Origin: Vanilla planifolia
Lineage: Eukaryota > Streptophyta > Magnoliopsida > Asparagales > Orchidaceae
DNA: 64,000 bases
NCBI GenBank assembly: GCA_023846275.1
Contig: CM043865.1
Location: forward strand, 6,870,068-6,934,067
Direction of reading: 5' to 3'
Shown here: piece after piece, positions 52,472 through 62,900 of the stretch
How positions within the stretch are numbered: position 1 is the first letter of the stretch
How the letters are laid out: each line of letters starts with the position of its first letter
The notes under the pieces: generated by a model
What the model was told of the DNA's origin: nothing
What the model saw: only the letters and a program-made list of their open reading frames with translations
Databases searched by the model: none
Translations under genes and position numbers: made by a program

Positions 52472-54478
52472 ATTATTATTTATTTATTTATTTATTTTGG
52501 GATATTTTTTTTCCTACATTTTCAGTTGTCAAACTTATCGTAAATTATCTTTGCTATACTATATCAACTATGTTGCTTTGTTAACTATGCAGCTTCATTA
52601 GCTCTATCAACTATGGTTATCTACTTTGTCGTCCTGTAAGTTCTATTGAAAACATCGCCTTAAACTATGTTGCCCCTTATATGTCACTTTATTGGCTTTC
52701 TTATACCATTGGAAATCAAAACTATAGTGCATTATTAACTTTGTCACCCTATTTGTCCTACTACTTCATATTGACTTTGTTATAATGTCAAACTTATTAT
52801 AACACATCGGTTTTATCTATTTTATCAATCCTACGGTACCACTTCATCTTTATTATAACACATTGTGTATGTGGAAGAGAGTTATGTTAAGAAGTTAATA
52901 CAAAAGTGACACATCAGTCCAAAACCCTTAACTATAGACTCTTTTGAGCTTAGTTAAATGGATGATGCATAACTTTCATGTTTTGGCCAACAATGTTAGA
53001 CCAATTGAGGTATCTCCACATTTGTTGGCAATTGAGACACTCAACTTCGTTTGAAAGGTTAATTGAATTTTCAAAAAAAAAAAACATATTGAACCTAATT
53101 TTGGTTCCCAATTGATTTACATCCCTTAATCTGTAAACATCTTTCAGAATAAACAATGATTCTTCAATGAAAAGCAAGTTTGATTCATTCAGTCCAAGCA
53201 AATCATCCGGCCTAATTTTCAAGAGATCTCACGAGTAAATAAAAGTAAAAATTAAATATGCAGCTACAAGAGAAAAACAGGGCTTGTGACATCATCTGAA
53301 AAATTCTCAAAAATAGGTAAGCAACAAAATAAAGAAAGAATATTGCTTGTGAACTTCTCATTAGAGAAAATTTCTACAACCACCTTAGAAGAAGCTACCA
53401 TGACGACTGCTGTTGTATTTATCATTATACAAAAGTGAGAATAACAAAGGACTTCTTTGGAGAATATGTCTTGAAATTGGAACAGATGCCGGAATTTGCT
53501 GGAAAAGATGGATTAAGATCCATTAACAATCTCCTGCATCCATAAGTAAAATTAATTCTACATTAAAAGTTAAAAGTTACTATTAAGATCTTCGCATACA
53601 ATTAAGCTTCTTTTTGACATAAATTTTGCAGATGAAGCTTCTTGCAAAGGTGTGATTTGAAATGTGTAAGACATTTTTCTGCCATATTTCAAAATGTTAT
53701 TTTTCAATCCTTTCAAAAAAAAAAGAGAGGAAATATAACAGTTAATTTGATCTTCTGAAATGATATAAAAAATTTACTTTTTCTACAAAAAATCATAATA
53801 TGCTTTATTTTCTTACAAAAATAATTATTTTATTAAGTATTCCTTGAAAATATATTATCATACGTAGCCTTCAATAACAACTTATACTATTATTTTTTAA
53901 ATCAATCATTAGACTTGGTTTTGGATAGATGGATGACCCTCAAATGGTATAGAATAGTACAATTTGGTGCACACAATTGATGTAAAACAATTTTTTTACT
54001 TGGATTTTGCAGTGGAGCTGTAATTTTGCATTTTGATATTTATTCAATGAGTATACTAATTTTGTTTTAAGTTTTTTTGTGACATCTCATTCAATAAATA
54101 CCAAAATTATCGTCATTAATGCATCTCATGAAACGGAAAAAAAAAACCAGCATAGTAAAATGAATAAGGGTGGGAAATAATGTGAAATGCATGCGCAATT
54201 CTTAATATTCAGAATTGATTAGCAAGAAGCAAACTTAAGTGGGGAAGTATTAAAGAATCCATTCAAATCTTTATCTACTTAAAGCTTACAAAGGCATTTT
54301 GTCCATGACCTCCAGTTCCTACAAGAAACTACTGTAGAACGGAGGGAGGATACTCAATAAGCATTCATTATTCTTGTTTAATTTTAAAAAAGATTAAAAA
54401 AATTAAGAAAATTTTGATTTATCTAATTTGTTTGATTGTTATGAAAAAATGTAAGGCATCAAACTTAAATATGATTAA
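52472..54478. other. Intergenic DNA, no gene recognised
   Basis: A 90-codon minus-strand frame (52950-53222) begins with a plausible protein-like stretch (DDLLGLNESNLLFIEESLFI) but then runs through an A-rich tract and loses resemblance. A plus-strand segment near 53.44-53.55 kb (DFFGEYVLKLEQMPEFAGKDG) also looks protein-like. Neither belongs to a family that I recognise. They may be exon scraps of a decayed gene. Confidence 0.35.
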
Positions 54479-54496
54479 AAGCTTAATATCAATGTT
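54479..54496. repeat. Target-site duplication of the LINE, left copy
   Basis: AAGCTTAATATCAATGTT is identical to 59553-59570 over 18 bases. It adjoins the LINE's poly(A) end (T run on the plus strand). Confidence 0.95.
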
Positions 54497-54553
54497 TTTT
54501 TTTATTCCAAAAGGGGCATAAGCCCTACAAAAGATAATTTTTTAATGTAGTCC

Positions 54554-55335
54554 TCACGGAAGATCGTACATGAAATCTAGCAGCATCAGTTTGATAAGTG
54601 GCTTGGAAAGGGACAACCCCCTATCCCAGACAAAGTCGTTACAACACGCGGCTCGCGCCACCCAATCGGCAGGCCCATTACCCTCCCTGTATATATGTGT
54701 TATTCTGAGGGCGTCCATGCATCTAACAGTGGCTATGATCTCAGCAAAGGGGCCAACCACAGGCGGGTTGGCAATAGTCTTCCGGACCTCCATCACCGTC
54801 ATGGAGTCGGTCTGTAACTCCACAGCACGAAACTGCGACAGGGTCTTCCGCAATAGCTGAAGAGCCTCCAATAGAGCCTGAACCTCCATAGCCTCACAGG
54901 CTTGTGATACAAACCTCTTGCCCATCACCAGAAGCGGCATACCCATATGGTCTCTAACCACCAGCCCAATGCCGGCAGAGTCCACCCCACATGCAGCGTC
55001 GCAGTTCACTTTTATCCATCCAGTGGGGGGGGAACCCATCTATGGGTTACAGACAATTCAGGCGAACTGCACGGGTTCCTGCAGGACAAGGATGCATAAA
55101 TGCTACGTTGCTCAGCTACAGCGATGACCTCCATCCTCAAGTTGCGCAATAGAGTGTTGGGGTTGCCGGCTGGGACATTGTGCCTCCTCGCGTTCCTCCT
55201 TTCCCACATATAATACATGGTAATGGCAAGAAAAGCAGTGTGATCAGCACCGACTCCGCGCCTCGCCTCCGGCGATCCGACGAAATCCATAAGCCGCCGG
55301 ATAAAGTCACATCCGGCGTCTGCGTCCCGAGTCAT
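54554..55335 (-). pseudogene. LINE ORF2 C-terminus, RNase H domain
   Basis: After a frame break at a run of eight G (plus strand 55025-55032), the sequence continues GWIKVNCDAACG. This is the start of a plant-type RNase H domain (RVT_3), followed by GIGLVVRDHMG, ACEAMEVQALLEAL, VELQTDSMTV and HIYREGNGPADWVAR. The acidic D-E-D pattern expected for catalysis (Asp in NCDA, Glu in AMEVQALLEAL, Asp in QTDS) is present. The stop at 54554 is followed by a 57-base 3' UTR. Confidence 0.88.
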
Positions 55336-56373
55336 CTACAGTGCGGACACCGTGTCTCGTGCAGCAAGGTCCCGCCAGAATCCCTGGGCTTGCAGGCAAT
55401 CCCAGAAAACGTGCTGAGCAGTCTCCCCCGCCGCGCAGCCCCACGCGCCGCTCTGGTTATCAGCCATGCCCCTCCTCGTCAACCACTTCGCCGTAGGTAA
55501 ATAGTCTCCCACCACGCACCAGAGGAACAAGCGCACCCACGGCAAGGTTCTGAGCTTCCAGAGACCCCTCATCTGCTCCGAGTCCCGCCTGCTCCTCCGA
55601 CCATGGCCGTCGACCTCTCTGCACTTCAGGTCCCGATAGATTCTACCATTATCCACTGCCTCCGCCTCCGTGTGCACCTGGACCAGAATATCCCGTCCGG
55701 AGAGACAAGCCCTGGGCAGATGAAGGATCCTGTCAAGCAGATGTTCACTAGCCCACGCCCCAATGCTGACGACGTCCCATTCGCCCTCAGCTGTGATGCA
55801 GTCCGCCACCCTCGCCGGCCACACCGACTTCATATTTGTGAACGTCGGCCAATTGCAGATAGGGAGGAAGCCGAGCCAGTTATCTTCCTCGAACCTCGCC
55901 ATCTTCCTGTCGCCAATTCTCCATACAAATTCCGCCATCGCAGTCGGCATAGCCTCGAGCACAAGCTTGCATGAATGGGAGACATTCCAAGGGATCCTTG
56001 AAGCCGTGTGAGTCATCGTGTACTTTCGCCTGAAGATGTCCACCCAGGGGCTTTCCTCGCGACACAGCAAGCGTCTGCACTGCTTCATCATCAGGACGCG
56101 CTGCCAAACGTGAAGGTCCCTCGGCCTCAGGCCCCCTGCCTTCTTTGGTAACTTAACACAGCACCAGGACGCATAATGGGTCATGCGAGTGCTGCTCGCA
56201 ACATTCCACAGGAAGCTCCTAATGCGCCTCTCCATCTCGTCGATGACTCCCATCGGCACAACACAGTGGCTGAGAATGTAACTGGGGATGGCGTTGAGGA
56301 CCGAGGTGGCTAGTGAAACTCTGTCAACAAGTGACAGGGGACGGATCCGCCAGCTTGCGATACATGCCTCCAT
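55336..56373 (-). pseudogene. LINE ORF2, RT thumb/connection and zf-RVT zinc-binding region
   Basis: A 345-codon open stretch starts MEACIASWRIRPLSLVDRVSLATSVLNAIPSYIL, the usual post-RT block of plant L1 elements. It includes SFLWN and ASWCCVKLPKKAGGLRPRDL, and ends with the zf-RVT block WVRLFLWCVVGDYLPTAKWL followed by the HVFWDC motif. The frame is open on this stretch but bounded by stops at 56377 (LI*KMEA) and 55336 (SAL*MTRD). Confidence 0.88.
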
Positions 56374-56376
56374 CTT

Positions 56377-57190
56377 CTAGATTAGAAAGTTGAAGTTCGC
56401 CATCTTCAGCCGCTTCGCAGCAATGGGCACACCGAGGTAAATGAGGGAACCACCACGCACCATGCCAAGCTTCTTTGCAACCTGCTTCACCTTCATCCTA
56501 CTGCTCCTCCTGCTGAAGTAAACCTTGGACTTAGAGAAGTTCACTTGCAGGCCCACGACTTTGCTGAAGCTCGTGATAACTTTGCGTACTGAGAGCGCGG
56601 CCATGTGCGTTGCATGGTCTCATACTCATGCACAAGTGCAGACAGGTACTCCGAAGCAATGACATATAAATACGGCGAGAGTGGGCAGCCCTGCCTTAGC
56701 CCCCGCTGAGCCATTGACGAGTACCCCAAATGATGGAGAGAAGATGCAGGCAACAATCCAATCGCACCAAAGCGGAGGGAACCTTAGGAGCCTCAACATT
56801 TTCGAGCAAAAAGTCCCAGCGTACGTTGTCATACGCCTGCATCATGTCCAGCTTCACCGCCATGAGTCTGGAGCTGGAAGAGCAAGAATGCATACGGGTA
56901 GCCATCTCTTGCGCGATGAAGACGTTATTAGAGATGTTGTGACCCGGAATGAAGGCTCCTTGCTCTCGTGAGATGAGGAGAGGCATCAGGGGCTTCAGTC
57001 GCTCCACCAGGACACGCGCCACCACCTTATAAATCGTGTTACAGAGGCTTATAGAACGGAAATGTGCCGGCATACAAGCGCCCTGACGCTTAGGGATCAA
57101 TATCACCAGAGTCTCCTTCCATTCCTTCGGCATCTTCTTTGTGTCGAAGAAGGCCAGTACCGCACGGGTAATGTCCCTTCGAGTAATCTT
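56377..57190 (-). pseudogene. LINE ORF2, reverse transcriptase region lacking motif C
   Basis: Recognised blocks are PKEWKETLVILIPK, FRSISLCNTIYKVVARVL, motif A (VKLDMMQAYDNVRWDFL) and motif B (GLRQGCPLSPYLYV). The reading frame changes twice between A and B. Straight after SALVHEYETMQ the sequence jumps to LSVRKVITSFSKVVGLQVNFSKSK, which normally lies about 40-50 residues later. The intervening block with the catalytic F/YADD box is absent, which fits a deletion of roughly 120-150 bp near 56610-56625. The polymerase cannot be active. Confidence 0.88.
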
Positions 57191-58636
57191 CTAAAAGCCG
57201 TGGATGAATTCAGCTGTAATGTCGCCGTTCCCTGGCGCTTTGTTCCTCCTGATACCCCTGATAGCCTCAATGACCTCCGACTCTGTAATCTTATGGCACA
57301 ACTGAGAGGCCATTTCGTCCCTTACGGTGGCGCGCGGCACAAAGTTCAGCAGCGGGGGCGCACGACCCTCACCGCTCCACTTCTTCTTGAAGAATGCCAA
57401 AAGGGCGGCACCGATGTCCTCAGGCGTATCCGCCATCTTCCCCTCCTCATCCTTCAGCAGTGTTATGCGGTCCTTGCGTGCACGGGCCAACGCGGCTGCA
57501 TGGAAGAACTTGGTGTTACGATCCCCAAGCTGTGCCCAATGGAGCTTTGCCCTCTGCCACCACCATTTCTCCTCCAGGGCACACCCGCGATGAAATGCCA
57601 AGATTGTATGGCCAAGCAGCAAACTCTCCTCCTCCATCAGCCCCTCCGTAGATTCTTTCATCTGCAATGCATTGATGCGCCTCTCCAGCTCATTATTATT
57701 AGCAATGTTCCCCATCCCGTCTTTGCTCCACTTCCGCAACGCAACCAATGAGCGGCGGAATTTGGCCGACAGCTCCTCTATCTGATCACCTCCCGCACGC
57801 CTGCTCCATGCATGGTGCACCACCCCAATTGCCTGCGGGAAGTCCAGCCAAACATTTTCGAATTGAAGTTTGGATGCGTGCTTCCTCGGCTGCCGACTAC
57901 CCAGATTAACCAGCAAGGGGCAATGATCAGAGCCAAGCCGGCCGAGGTGTGTGAAGGCGCACTCGAGGAATTCCTGCAATCCCACAGTATTTATGAGAAC
58001 CCTGTCGAGCCTCTCCAGAATTCGAGCTCCCCCCAACTTCCCATTACACCATGTGAATATGTTCCCAGAGAAACCCACATCCACCAGCTGCATCTCCTGC
58101 ATGAGGTCCGCAAGTTCCTGCTGTTCCTTACCAAAGCTGAATTTTCTCCCGCCCCTCTTCTCTTCTTGAGACATTATGATGTTAAAATCTCCTGCCACCA
58201 TGAAAGGATTATCACCTGCATTCACGCGCCTCACAACCTCCCAGACCTCCCGCCGCTTTGAGTGATCCTTCGGGCCATAAACCACACAACAATTCATCTT
58301 CTTCCTGCCGCACAGATTAATTTGGAAAGCCACAACATGCAACGAGGTCAGCGTGATTGTAATATTCACCCAGTTCTTCCATAGCAGGATGATACCCACT
58401 GACATCCCGGCGGAAGGTTGCACCGCGAAGTTTCAGTCCCTACCGAACAACCAATCTGCATCCTTTCTTAGGAAAATTTGTGCCTTAGTTTCCATGAGCG
58501 CCACCACCGCAACGCTGTTGTCACGAACAATCCTTCGCAGGTAGCCCTTCGACTTTCTGTCGTGGATACCCCTGATGTTCCAGATCACAAGTCTTCCTGT
58601 CATTAGACACCAATTCGGTTCTCCTGCCTTATCCAT
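57191..58636 (-). pseudogene. LINE ORF2, AP-like endonuclease region with internal stops
   Basis: From MTGRLVIWNIRGI (start of the exonuclease-endonuclease-phosphatase fold) the frame runs through VALMETK, the GDFN block (VAGDFNIIMSQ) and SDHCPLLVNLG near the domain end. A linker to RT follows. An in-frame TGA at 58433 interrupts GRD*NFAVQPSAG where this family has Trp (TGG to TGA), and a TAG at 57191 interrupts HGF*KITRRD. In an intact element this domain nicks target DNA for target-primed reverse transcription. Both stops keep the frame, so they look like point mutations. Confidence 0.88.
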
Positions 58637-58747
58637 CCCGCAGAGAGGGTCCTCGGATACACACTCCCATGATGTGTCACCCCCATCACATTATCCACCT
58701 TCGACTTTCTACGCTCCACGAAACGCAGACTCAGGGCACCCCTTCTT

Positions 58748-59552
58748 CTAAATTTTGACACAACCATCATCTCTGCATATGCCGTCCTCCCTCCCATAAA
58801 CCACCTGCTCCAGTAATGGTTGTTTCCCCTTGTATGTTGCTGCCTGCATTGTTTGTGCCCTTCCAGCTTCCAAATTCGCCTCAGGTTGACGGCCTTTTAT
58901 GCCCTTGTCTCCCACAGCCTTGGGTAACCAAGCCCGCCTTGACATACCCCTTCCTCTGGCTATAGATATGCTCCTCGCCTTACCATACCTCCCCGTGCTC
59001 ATTTCAATAGCTGGCCTTCCTCTTGAGATTCTACTTGGGTGGGCGGTCCGGTTCTGCGTGACTGCCCAAGCTCCCTGCCTCCTTCGTCGGGGAACGACGA
59101 GCATCCATGGACCAAGGACCCCCGGCTTTGCGTCCCCCTCCGGCCTCCGCGCATGTTCCTCAGGTGCGCTTTGAACCCTGGGACTCTCTGTAGCTTCCTC
59201 AGGCGCACAACAGGCACTATGTCCAGCGACTCCCAGTGCTCTGCCCACAGGCTCCTGTCCTTCAGTGACCACCGCCGTCAGTTCCTTCAATTTAGCTTTG
59301 GTTGTTGTTGGCGTTGCTGTCTTTACTGGTGGTGTCACGTCCCGCTTCTCCGCAGCTTTGCCATGGAGGATCACATATTCATCCTTCGTAGCCACCCGCA
59401 AGCTGCACTGCCCCGCTAAGTGCCCCACATGCCTACAATTAAAACAGACCTGAGGCAGTCCCTCGTACTCAAAGGGTTGATATACCTTACCAAATTCTCC
59501 CCTCAGCCATATTCCTGGTTTCAAGGGCTTAGAAAGATCCATGCGAACGCAG
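58748..59552 (-). pseudogene. LINE ORF1, C-terminal part with CCHC zinc knuckle
   Basis: The frame enters directly from the insertion border at VRMDLSKPLKPGIWLRGEF, the end of the DUF4283-type Gag-like domain. It continues with a CX2CX4HX4C knuckle (CFNCRHVGHLAGQC) and a long basic, low-complexity tail. The RNA-binding ORF1 protein of plant L1 elements normally starts some 150-200 residues earlier, so the N-terminus was lost by 5' truncation. The open frame itself continues upstream into the host target duplication, where it finds a chance ATG (59566). The stop is at 58748. Confidence 0.85.
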
Positions 59553-59570
59553 AAGCTTAATATCAATGTT
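59553..59570. repeat. Target-site duplication of the LINE, right copy
   Basis: Identical to 54479-54496 (18/18). It marks the 5' end of the LINE and restores the pre-insertion sequence AAGCTTAATATCAATGTT followed by AGTTATATAA. Confidence 0.95.
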
Positions 59571-59973
59571 AGTTATATAAAATGGATATAAAAAAATTTT
59601 CATTCCAACAGATCTTAAGAGGAAAAGGAAAACACTGGCCTTCATTGCATGCCGGCAGTACTGCCATTAATGAAGGGCTTAACGGTGTTCCAGGCGCCAG
59701 ATTGGCTCTTGTTCGTGTGCTCCGTTTCTTCCTGCAAAGAAAGGAAGACGACGAAGATCGAGTAGGCACCGAACTCGAAGAGGAAGAAAGCGGCAAAACT
59801 GTGCCACGTTGCAGAATCATCAGTAATCTAGTATTACTTCCAGCAATCAGATGTTTTCCCAAGAAAAAGTTGAAACATCTATTGATTAACCATTTGTTTT
59901 TATTGTTTCTACAAAAAGGAAACAAATTTCTGAAAGCTTGCAAGTTTGAATACAATTTGGAGATCTTAGCTGT
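59571..59973 (-). other. 3' flank / 3' UTR of the O-fucosyltransferase-family gene with coding-like segment
   Basis: After the stop codon at 59974 an AT-rich stretch (59840-59970) is followed by a GC-balanced 200-bp segment (59648-59845). Its minus-strand frame reads through a hydrophobic stretch (FAAFFLFEFGAYSIFVVFLSL) and ends GSTAGMQ-stop. It could be an alternative last exon, a fragment of another gene or chance. No family was recognised. Confidence 0.3.
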
Positions 59974-62900
59974 CTACAGATGCTCCTCCGACCTTCTTCC
60001 TGGGATTTTGCACATGCACTCAGGTGATCTTGGTTGCCTGTATATGCTGCGGCCTCTCCTCCGCGCCCTCACCATCTGGTTCTCTGCGATCATCTTCTTT
60101 GTTCTGTCTTCGAATTCACCCCAATCCAAGCTACCATTCTCGGACAAAATTTTCGCAAAGCGCTTCTTGTTTGGCCTTAGCGTTGGAGCACGTCCCCTTC
60201 CATGGTAAGCTCGGAAACCGGTTACAAGAGATGAGAGTTGGCTACCGGAATCTGTCATTGCAAAGACATCGGCCATGGCACAGGCAATGAAGTCCAGAGC
60301 TGCAAGCTGCATTTCAACGACTACATAAAATTCTGCTGCTCCTGTTTGATATATCTAACAAATAACAGCATTTTAAGAACTCCCACATGTTTCCTTGGAC
60401 GAAAAGATTTTGGGTTTTGCTGTGTATTTCTGGCAAAGTATAAAAGATTCAATACTTGCTTTCAGTCATGCATGATCACATAAAAGATGGACAGGATCAT
60501 TTTTTCAATGAGTGGAGTTGATTGTATCTTATACAGATGTTTGTTTTGAGTCAAATATAGGACAATAAAATTGTTTTTTCTATCATAATTTTATGAGAAA
60601 AATTAATTACTTGTGATATTAATTTTTGAATTTTTCATTCAATATTATCTATCATAAAAAAAATTAAATAATTCTTTTATAATCAAATTATATAGAAGAA
60701 GAACATTAATATAACATAATTAAATCAAATTTAAATGTTAAAATGCAATACAAAATTTGTTGCACTTCTCATGACAACCAAACTAGCTAGGTGAATCAAA
60801 TTTTAATCAATTTTCTTTTCTTCTTCACTTTTATTTTTATGTCATCTTTATTCTTTCTCTTCACTTCAAAAACTAAATAAACTTAAACTACATACACATC
60901 AAATCACATGTAATCCATTACTTGCTTGAAATATGTAACACATAAGCCATAAAACTGCAAGACTTGCATAACATAAGAAAGCATTGCTTAACATTAAAAA
61001 AGGTTAACATATCAAGCATACCCGAGAAGAGAAATTTCGAAAAGGATCAAGTTCACTTGGTGTTAGAAGCTCCTCCTTTGAAATCAAGTTTGGAAAGAGT
61101 CTTTTGAATGGAAGCATTCTTGATTGACCTCCATAAATATTTGATCCTGCGAGATAGATATATGTTCTGTATTGGAAGCCAAGGGCAGAAAGCATCAGTG
61201 CTGCCTCTTCAGGTGTCAACGGGCACCTTCCCAACTTCCTTAGTTCAGCTGGAGATGACCTGTGAGAACCAACAATTGGATTTGTCACATATACAATTGC
61301 ACCTTTGAAGGAATTAACTGAACAACCATGGCTTACCCATTCTCCTTCATCCGCAGGCCAAGCCCAGGAAAATGTATCTCCCTGTAAGCTTCCAATTCCC
61401 TTCTTTCTTTCTCACCCCCACCAAAATCACACATAGAATAGGCCACCATATCCATTTCAAATCTCATGTGCAAGCCAAGATATTTAAGAGGCTTTCGTGA
61501 TGTGTTATCCTCGGTTAGCAGTTTTAGGGGCATGTATGTTCCGAGTAGCTGATGGTCCAATTCAGACACCATGTATTCGTATTTACGAATCCGTTTCACA
61601 AGCAAAGCACCAACCTCTTGAATTCTTGGGACAAACTTTAATGCGTGAAAATTACATTTACATCTTAATTTCTGTTTCAAAAAGTATAGCTTTGTGTGAA
61701 ACTTCCCTTGTTCTCAGCCATAAGCCGTCTGTGTGTTTATTGAATAAATATCAAGTAAATTCAAGAATAAACTATCCTTAATAAATACCTGCAGATTAGT
61801 TGGGATTGGATCGAATGCCAGCCGATTTCCAAATCCAAGAAAATGAACAACACCATTTCTCAACAGAAGTGGCAGTATTACTTTGGTAAAATAATTGGGT
61901 TTTGATTCCTTCATGATGTCCAAATCAGTAACCTAAACAGAACCCAAATAATATTACTAGGATTATGTGGACATGCGCATATAATACATGCAAAACCTAT
62001 GAAATATCCCAAATAGAATGTTTAACCAAACCTGGCTACCTATCGCTTTTAAATCAAGTGACTGAAGATGCAAGGGCAACTCTTTCACAATTGTCAAATC
62101 ATCCTTCAAAAAATTCAAAAAATAGTCCTCTTGATATATATCACCAAATTGGCTGTAAAAAATTTGACACTAGTTTAACGAGGAGACACTGGAACTAAAA
62201 GTTGTAATAATCACCATGTAGATGCGAGCAAGATGCTATAGATGCAACAAAGGCTTTGGTTTTTAGGGGCTTTTAAAAAGTTCTATGTTTTAACTTCAAG
62301 AGCATGAAAAGCCTACTACATTTACTCACATAATATACCATTTTCAAAAGTACTTTATAGAAGTTCTTTCAATCACAATCGTTGCTATCAAAGAGAACAA
62401 AAATGTTTCGCTTCTCAAAAATATTTGAAATCATTTGAATCCTACACCAATTTCAATGACCATATACATATAGACAAACAAAGTGCATACCACACCTATC
62501 CATGCATGCACAATTGAAAAACTAGCTGTCTACCCCTTATAAGAAAAGGGGTTAATGCACTTGGGGAGACATTTAGCATGAGAAAGATGGTTTGGAAAGC
62601 TGCTTTTCAAATGGAGTTATTAATTTCCTTCATATAGGAAAGCAATAAAGAACATCCATTCATTCATCTGATGCAACTTAAAAAAGGAAAATCATAACAA
62701 AATGATGTATGGTGAAGACCTACAGCACATGCCAAAAAGCAATAAAGAAAGATATACTTCAATTATTGACAACTTAAGTACACCAAAAGCAACTTATTTG
62801 AAGGTTTTTTGAATGTTTGTTTCAATAGCATGAGAAACAAGAAAAACGGTAGCCTCCGTAGAGCTTATTAATCTCACCTTTCATCTTTCCAAACACTGCT

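Larger units (their letters stand above)
54497..59552 (-). mobile_element. L1-type LINE retrotransposon, 5'-truncated and defective
   Basis: The element spans 5056 bp between perfect 18-bp target-site duplications. On the minus strand it has ORF1 lacking its N-terminal half, then ORF2 with AP-type endonuclease, reverse transcriptase, the zinc-binding domain and RNase H, a short 3' UTR ending AATAAAA and a short A tail. This order is that of plant L1-clade elements carrying an RNase H. The 5' end falls inside ORF1, as usual for target-primed reverse transcription that stops early. ORF2 is broken by stops at 58433, 57191, 56377 and 55336, by frame changes near 56.77, 56.70 and 55.03 kb, and by a deletion that removes RT motif C. 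It sits about 420 bp beyond the stop of the O-fucosyltransferase-family gene, in its presumed 3' flank. Confidence 0.95.

Noticed and set aside
52950..53222. 90-codon minus-strand frame with protein-like first half
   Set aside because: The second half runs through a homopolymer and loses resemblance. No family or splice structure could be supported, so it is only noted under the intergenic stretch.
57062..58261. Several long plus-strand frames (for example 57062-57751 and 57812-58261)
   Set aside because: These are antisense shadows of LINE ORF2, which shows endonuclease and RT motifs on the minus strand.
59582..60208. 208-codon plus-strand frame
   Set aside because: It runs antisense across the last exon of the O-fucosyltransferase-family gene and its 3' flank. 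The minus-strand translation matches the family end signature.
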